8,233 nt of DNA from Oscillospiraceae bacterium (GTDB lineage Bacteria; Bacillota_A; Clostridia; Oscillospirales; WRJC01): NCBI GenBank assembly GCA_009785015.1, contig WQXD01000165.1:1-8233 (forward strand), in the 5' to 3' direction. The notes under the pieces are model-generated. The model was not told where the DNA came from. It did not search any database and saw only the letters and a program-made list of their open reading frames with translations. Within the stretch, counting starts at the first letter, position 1. Each line of letters starts with the position of its first letter. The position numbers and the translations under genes were made by a program. Shown piece by piece: positions 5,672 to 8,233 of the stretch.

Positions 5672-8116
5672 ATGAAACGCATATTCAAAAGCAAAATCCT
5701 GAGCGTACTGTTGACAATGGCGATGATGCTGACCATTTTGCCCGTAGTCACGCCGGCGACGGCCGAGGACGCTATATATGAGCCCATGATAGCGGCAGGG
5801 TACGGTTATTCCCTCGCGTTGAAAAATGACGGCACGGTATGGGCCTGGGGAGATAACGAAGCCGGCCAGTTGGGCGACGGCACGACAACACAGCGCAACG
5901 CAGCCGTGCAGGTGAGTGGTCTTGCCGGCGTGAGTGCCATAGCGGCAGGGTATATGCATTCCCTCGCGCTGAAAAGCGACGGCACGGTATGGGCCTGGGG
6001 ACTTAACAATCACGGCCAGTTGGGCGACGGCACACAAACAGATAGATACATACCCGTGCAGGTGCCCGGACTTACCGACGTGATTGCCATAGCGGCAGGG
6101 GAATATCATTGCCTTGCGCTGAAAAATGACGGCACGGTCTGGGCCTGGGGGGATAACGAATTCGGCCAGTTGGGCGACGGCTCAACAACAGATAGACATA
6201 CGCCCGTGCAGGTGAGTGGTCTTAGCGGCGTGATTGCCGTAGCGGCAGGGGGCCTGTATTCCCTTGCGCTGAAAAGCGACGGCACGGTCTGGGCCTGGGG
6301 AGATAACTATCGCGGCCAGTTGGGCGACGGCTCAACAACAGATAGACATACGCCCGTGGAGGTGAGCAGTCTTACCGGCGTTACTGCCATATCGGCAGGG
6401 TACCTGCATTCCGTTGCGTTGAAAAATGACGGCACGGTCTGGGCCTGGGGGTATAACAATTACGGCCAGTTGGGCGACGGCTCAACAACACGGCGCCCCA
6501 CACCCGTGCAGGTGAGCGGACTTACCGGCGTGAGTGCCATAGAGGCGGGGGATCAACATTGCCTCGCGCTGAAAAATGACGGAACGGTCGTTGCTTGGGG
6601 GAATAACTATTTCGGCCAGGTGGGCGACGGCACACAAACAAATAGATCTACACCCGTACAGGTATCTGGTCTTGATGGTGTCGGCGTGGTTGCCGTAGCG
6701 GCAGGGGGTTTTCATTCCCTTGCGCTGAAAAGCGACGGAACGGTCGTTGCTTGGGGGCGTAACTTGTACGGCGAGTTGGGCGACGGCACGACAACAGATA
6801 AATACACACCCGTACAGGTGGAAAACGCGAACGGTACACCGCTGAATCTCGGCCCCACAATCGTAAAGCCGCCCGACACTACCCCGCCCACATTGTCGCT
6901 GGGCAGCGTGGACCGCACAAGCGACACAACGGCGACAATCGGATTTACGACCGACGAAGCGGGAACCGCGTACTATCTCGTCGCGGACAGCGAGGCAACA
7001 GCTCCGACAAGCGCGGCGGTGAAAGCCGGAACCTCGCTTGGTTCCGTTACGGCGGGAGCGGTTACGGGCAAAGCGGTCACGCTGACGGCGGGGGCAAAAG
7101 ATATCTACGTCGTCGTCGAGGACGCGGCGGGCAATATCAGCAATCCCTTGAAAATCGCAGCGGCCGCATATGTCACAACCACATCTCCCGGAGCGCCCAA
7201 AAACTTGGTCCTCACCCCCGGCGACGGCACAATCACGGCAGCATGGCAGTCTCCCGACGACGACGGCGGCACTCCGATTACTGGATATCTTGTGCAGATT
7301 TTGGGCGTTGACGCTAGTCCCGTCGCACTGAGCGCAAGCACTCTGACTTATACATGGGACACCCTCGCCAACGGCACGCAGTACTCCGTCACTGTTTGGG
7401 CAGTGAACGCTGTGGGCTCGGGCAGCAGCGCAGATGACGAATGCACGCCCGCCGCACCGGAGCCTCCCACCTATTCTCTTACTGTTTCGGCAGGAGCCGG
7501 CGGCACGGTTTCGGGCACCGGCAGCGGGGACTACGCGGCGGGAACCGCAGTCAGCGTAACGGCAGTGCCCGGCAGCGGTTACCACTTCGACGGCTGGACG
7601 GTGAGCGGAGCGGCGATCACCGGCGGCGATACCGCCAACCCCGCAGCCTTTGATATGCCCGCAGGCGCGGTGACGCTCACGGCGAATTTCGCGCAGGACG
7701 ACGATACACCGCCCGAACCGCCAGCTCCACCCGACGAGTATACAGTCACCGTGACTGGCAGTCACGCGGACCCGTCGGGCGCAGGTGATTACGAAGAGGG
7801 CGCAACCGTTACAATCAATGCGGGAACTAGAACCAATTACACGTTTGACGGCTGGACGACCTCGTCGGACGGCGTCGTGTTCGCCGACGCAAGCGGCGCC
7901 ACGACCACATTCGCAATGCCCGCAAACGATGTCACAGTCACGGCGAATTTCGCGCAGGACGACGATACACCGCCTGAACCGCCAGTTCCGGCCGACGAGT
8001 ATACAGTCATCGTGAACGGCAGTTACGCGGACCCGTCGGGCGCGGGTGATTACGAAGAGGGCGCAACCGTTACAATCAATGCGGGAACTAGTACCCAGAC
8101 CGAACAAAACAGTTGA
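5672..8116 (+). CDS. Secreted RCC1-propeller / FN3 / InlB-repeat surface protein, probably 3'-truncated
   Basis: The product has 814 residues. Residues 1-31 form a signal peptide ending PATA. Residues 40 to about 386 are seven RCC1 repeats ([27 protein letters not shown]......PVQV), enough for one seven-bladed beta-propeller. An Ig-like segment (about 400-500, [20 protein letters not shown]) follows, then fibronectin type III (505-592), then InlB-B/PF18998-type repeats: one complete at about 598-676, a second at about 687-764, and a third starting near 774. Acidic proline-rich linkers DDDTPPEPP separate the latter repeats. The third repeat ends after INAGTS and the frame closes with a foreign tail, TQTEQNS. 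No cell-wall or membrane anchor remains, although proteins of this kind usually have one. The role is inferred as surface binding or adhesion; no enzymatic motif is visible. The truncated product could still be secreted into the medium. Confidence 0.85.
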   Translation: MKRIFKSKILSVLLTMAMMLTILPVVTPATAEDAIYEPMIAAGYGYSLALKNDGTVWAWGDNEAGQLGDGTTTQRNAAVQVSGLAGVSAIAAGYMHSLALKSDGTVWAWGLNNHGQLGDGTQTDRYIPVQVPGLTDVIAIAAGEYHCLALKNDGTVWAWGDNEFGQLGDGSTTDRHTPVQVSGLSGVIAVAAGGLYSLALKSDGTVWAWGDNYRGQLGDGSTTDRHTPVEVSSLTGVTAISAGYLHSVALKNDGTVWAWGYNNYGQLGDGSTTRRPTPVQVSGLTGVSAIEAGDQHCLALKNDGTVVAWGNNYFGQVGDGTQTNRSTPVQVSGLDGVGVVAVAAGGFHSLALKSDGTVVAWGRNLYGELGDGTTTDKYTPVQVENANGTPLNLGPTIVKPPDTTPPTLSLGSVDRTSDTTATIGFTTDEAGTAYYLVADSEATAPTSAAVKAGTSLGSVTAGAVTGKAVTLTAGAKDIYVVVEDAAGNISNPLKIAAAAYVTTTSPGAPKNLVLTPGDGTITAAWQSPDDDGGTPITGYLVQILGVDASPVALSASTLTYTWDTLANGTQYSVTVWAVNAVGSGSSADDECTPAAPEPPTYSLTVSAGAGGTVSGTGSGDYAAGTAVSVTAVPGSGYHFDGWTVSGAAITGGDTANPAAFDMPAGAVTLTANFAQDDDTPPEPPAPPDEYTVTVTGSHADPSGAGDYEEGATVTINAGTRTNYTFDGWTTSSDGVVFADASGATTTFAMPANDVTVTANFAQDDDTPPEPPVPADEYTVIVNGSYADPSGAGDYEEGATVTINAGTSTQTEQNS
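5789..6831 (+). repeat. Seven tandem RCC1-coding repeats, 150-base period
   Basis: Units begin at 5789, 5939, 6089, 6239, 6389, 6539 and 6695. All are 150 bases except the sixth, which has 6 extra bases (two residues, GV), and the last, which fades after about 135. Long runs are identical between units: for example, the stretch from 6181 to about 6208 recurs at 6331. Units alternate between LKNDG and LKSDG in part, and the last two share VVAWG in place of VWAWG. This points to duplication or conversion of neighbouring units. Confidence 0.95.
7678..8091 (+). repeat. InlB-type tandem repeat, 261-base period, second copy interrupted
   Basis: The DNA from 7678 onward ([15 protein letters not shown], then DEYTV...[24 protein letters not shown] in the second copy) recurs from 7939 with near identity. 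The match continues in register to CTAG at 7827-7830 / 8088-8091 and is then lost. One full unit and about 60 percent of a second are present. Confidence 0.9.
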
Positions 8117-8141
8117 CAAAAGGAAAAAAAAGTGATATACT
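8113..8141 (+). promoter_or_regulatory. Near-consensus promoter ahead of the partial right-edge gene
   Basis: A perfect TTGACA (8113-8118), a 17-base A-rich spacer and TATACT (8136-8141). The -35 box overlaps the TGA stop of the truncated surface-protein gene (8114-8116). It lies about 68 bases before the next ATG. Confidence 0.75.
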
Positions 8142-8209
8142 CGAAATATGTCGAAAAGCCGACGAAATTCCAAAGACGTAAATTGTAAGGAAATAAGGAG
8201 TATACCACC

Positions 8210-8233
8210 ATGCCAAAAAAGAAATATATAGTA
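8210..8233 (+). CDS. Start of a gene cut by the window edge, probably an IS630-family transposase
   Basis: ATG at 8210 is preceded by AAGGAG (8195-8200) at a 9-base gap and by a strong promoter. Only eight codons are visible: MPKKKYIV. I recall this basic start followed by a YIV strand as common in IS630-family transposases ahead of their helix-turn-helix domain, but eight residues cannot prove it. The sharp loss of the repeat upstream supports a mobile element. Confidence 0.5.

Larger units (their letters stand above)
8091..8233 (+). mobile_element. Probable left end of an IS630-like insertion sequence (partial)
   Basis: Repeat homology of the host gene ends at CTAG (8088-8091), and unrelated sequence with its own promoter, RBS and start codon follows. 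IS630 itself is known to prefer CTAG targets and to duplicate TA. The first residues of the new gene, MPKKKYIV, resemble starts of IS630-family transposases. The exact first base is uncertain by a few bases, and the right end is outside the window. Confidence 0.45.

Noticed and set aside
5789..6831. Regular 150-base repeats as a CRISPR-like or non-coding array
   Set aside because: The period keeps reading frame and encodes clear RCC1 motifs; the unit is far longer than CRISPR repeats.
5789..6831. Variable windows produced by a diversity-generating retroelement
   Set aside because: No reverse transcriptase, template repeat or adenine-biased substitution pattern is visible in the window; repeat shuffling explains the data more simply.
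6482..8173. Long minus-strand open frame of 563 codons opposite the RCC1 gene
   Set aside because: It mirrors the repeat structure of the plus-strand gene, is rich in Cys/Arg, has no ribosome binding site, and crosses the insertion junction. It is a by-product of GC-biased codons.

Overview
The window looks like chromosomal DNA from a Gram-positive (Firmicutes/Clostridia-like) anaerobe, probably living with a host or in a glycan-rich habitat. The grounds are strong AGGAGG-type ribosome binding sites, sigma-A-type promoters, AT-rich spacers between moderately GC-rich genes, a sortase-type cell-wall sorting signal, and secreted multi-domain surface proteins. The species cannot be named from the sequence.

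Layout. Positions 1-1614 (minus) hold the N-terminal part of a glycoside hydrolase family 38 alpha-mannosidase that runs off the left edge. A 172-base divergent spacer carries a good promoter for each direction with a palindrome between them. To the right (plus) lie a secreted lipase-like alpha/beta hydrolase (1787-3145, TTG start) and, 19 bases later, a PfkB-family sugar kinase (3165-4085); these two look like one operon. A strong hairpin with T-tracts on both sides (4097-4140) separates them from a converging minus-strand pair: secG (5042-5284), then a wall-anchored protein with a carbohydrate-binding-like domain, an alanine-rich rod and a VPQTG sorting motif (4159-5001).

The right third is one long plus-strand gene (5672-8116) for a secreted protein with seven 50-residue RCC1 repeats, enough for one closed seven-bladed propeller, followed by an Ig-like segment, a fibronectin type III domain and InlB-B-type repeats. 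The third InlB repeat stops abruptly at a CTAG site. Unrelated sequence then brings a stop codon, a near-consensus promoter and a new start codon (MPKKKYIV...), which I read as the left end of an IS630-like insertion sequence. The surface protein is therefore probably truncated and has lost its C-terminal end.

Taken together the genes suggest glycan use (GH38, sugar kinase), extracellular hydrolysis and surface adhesion or binding, beside one core secretion gene. I see no CRISPR array, defence system or plainly undescribed machinery. The most notable signals are the CTAG junction that truncates the giant surface gene and the pattern of variation in the RCC1 repeats, where residue changes cluster in short windows within nearly identical DNA.
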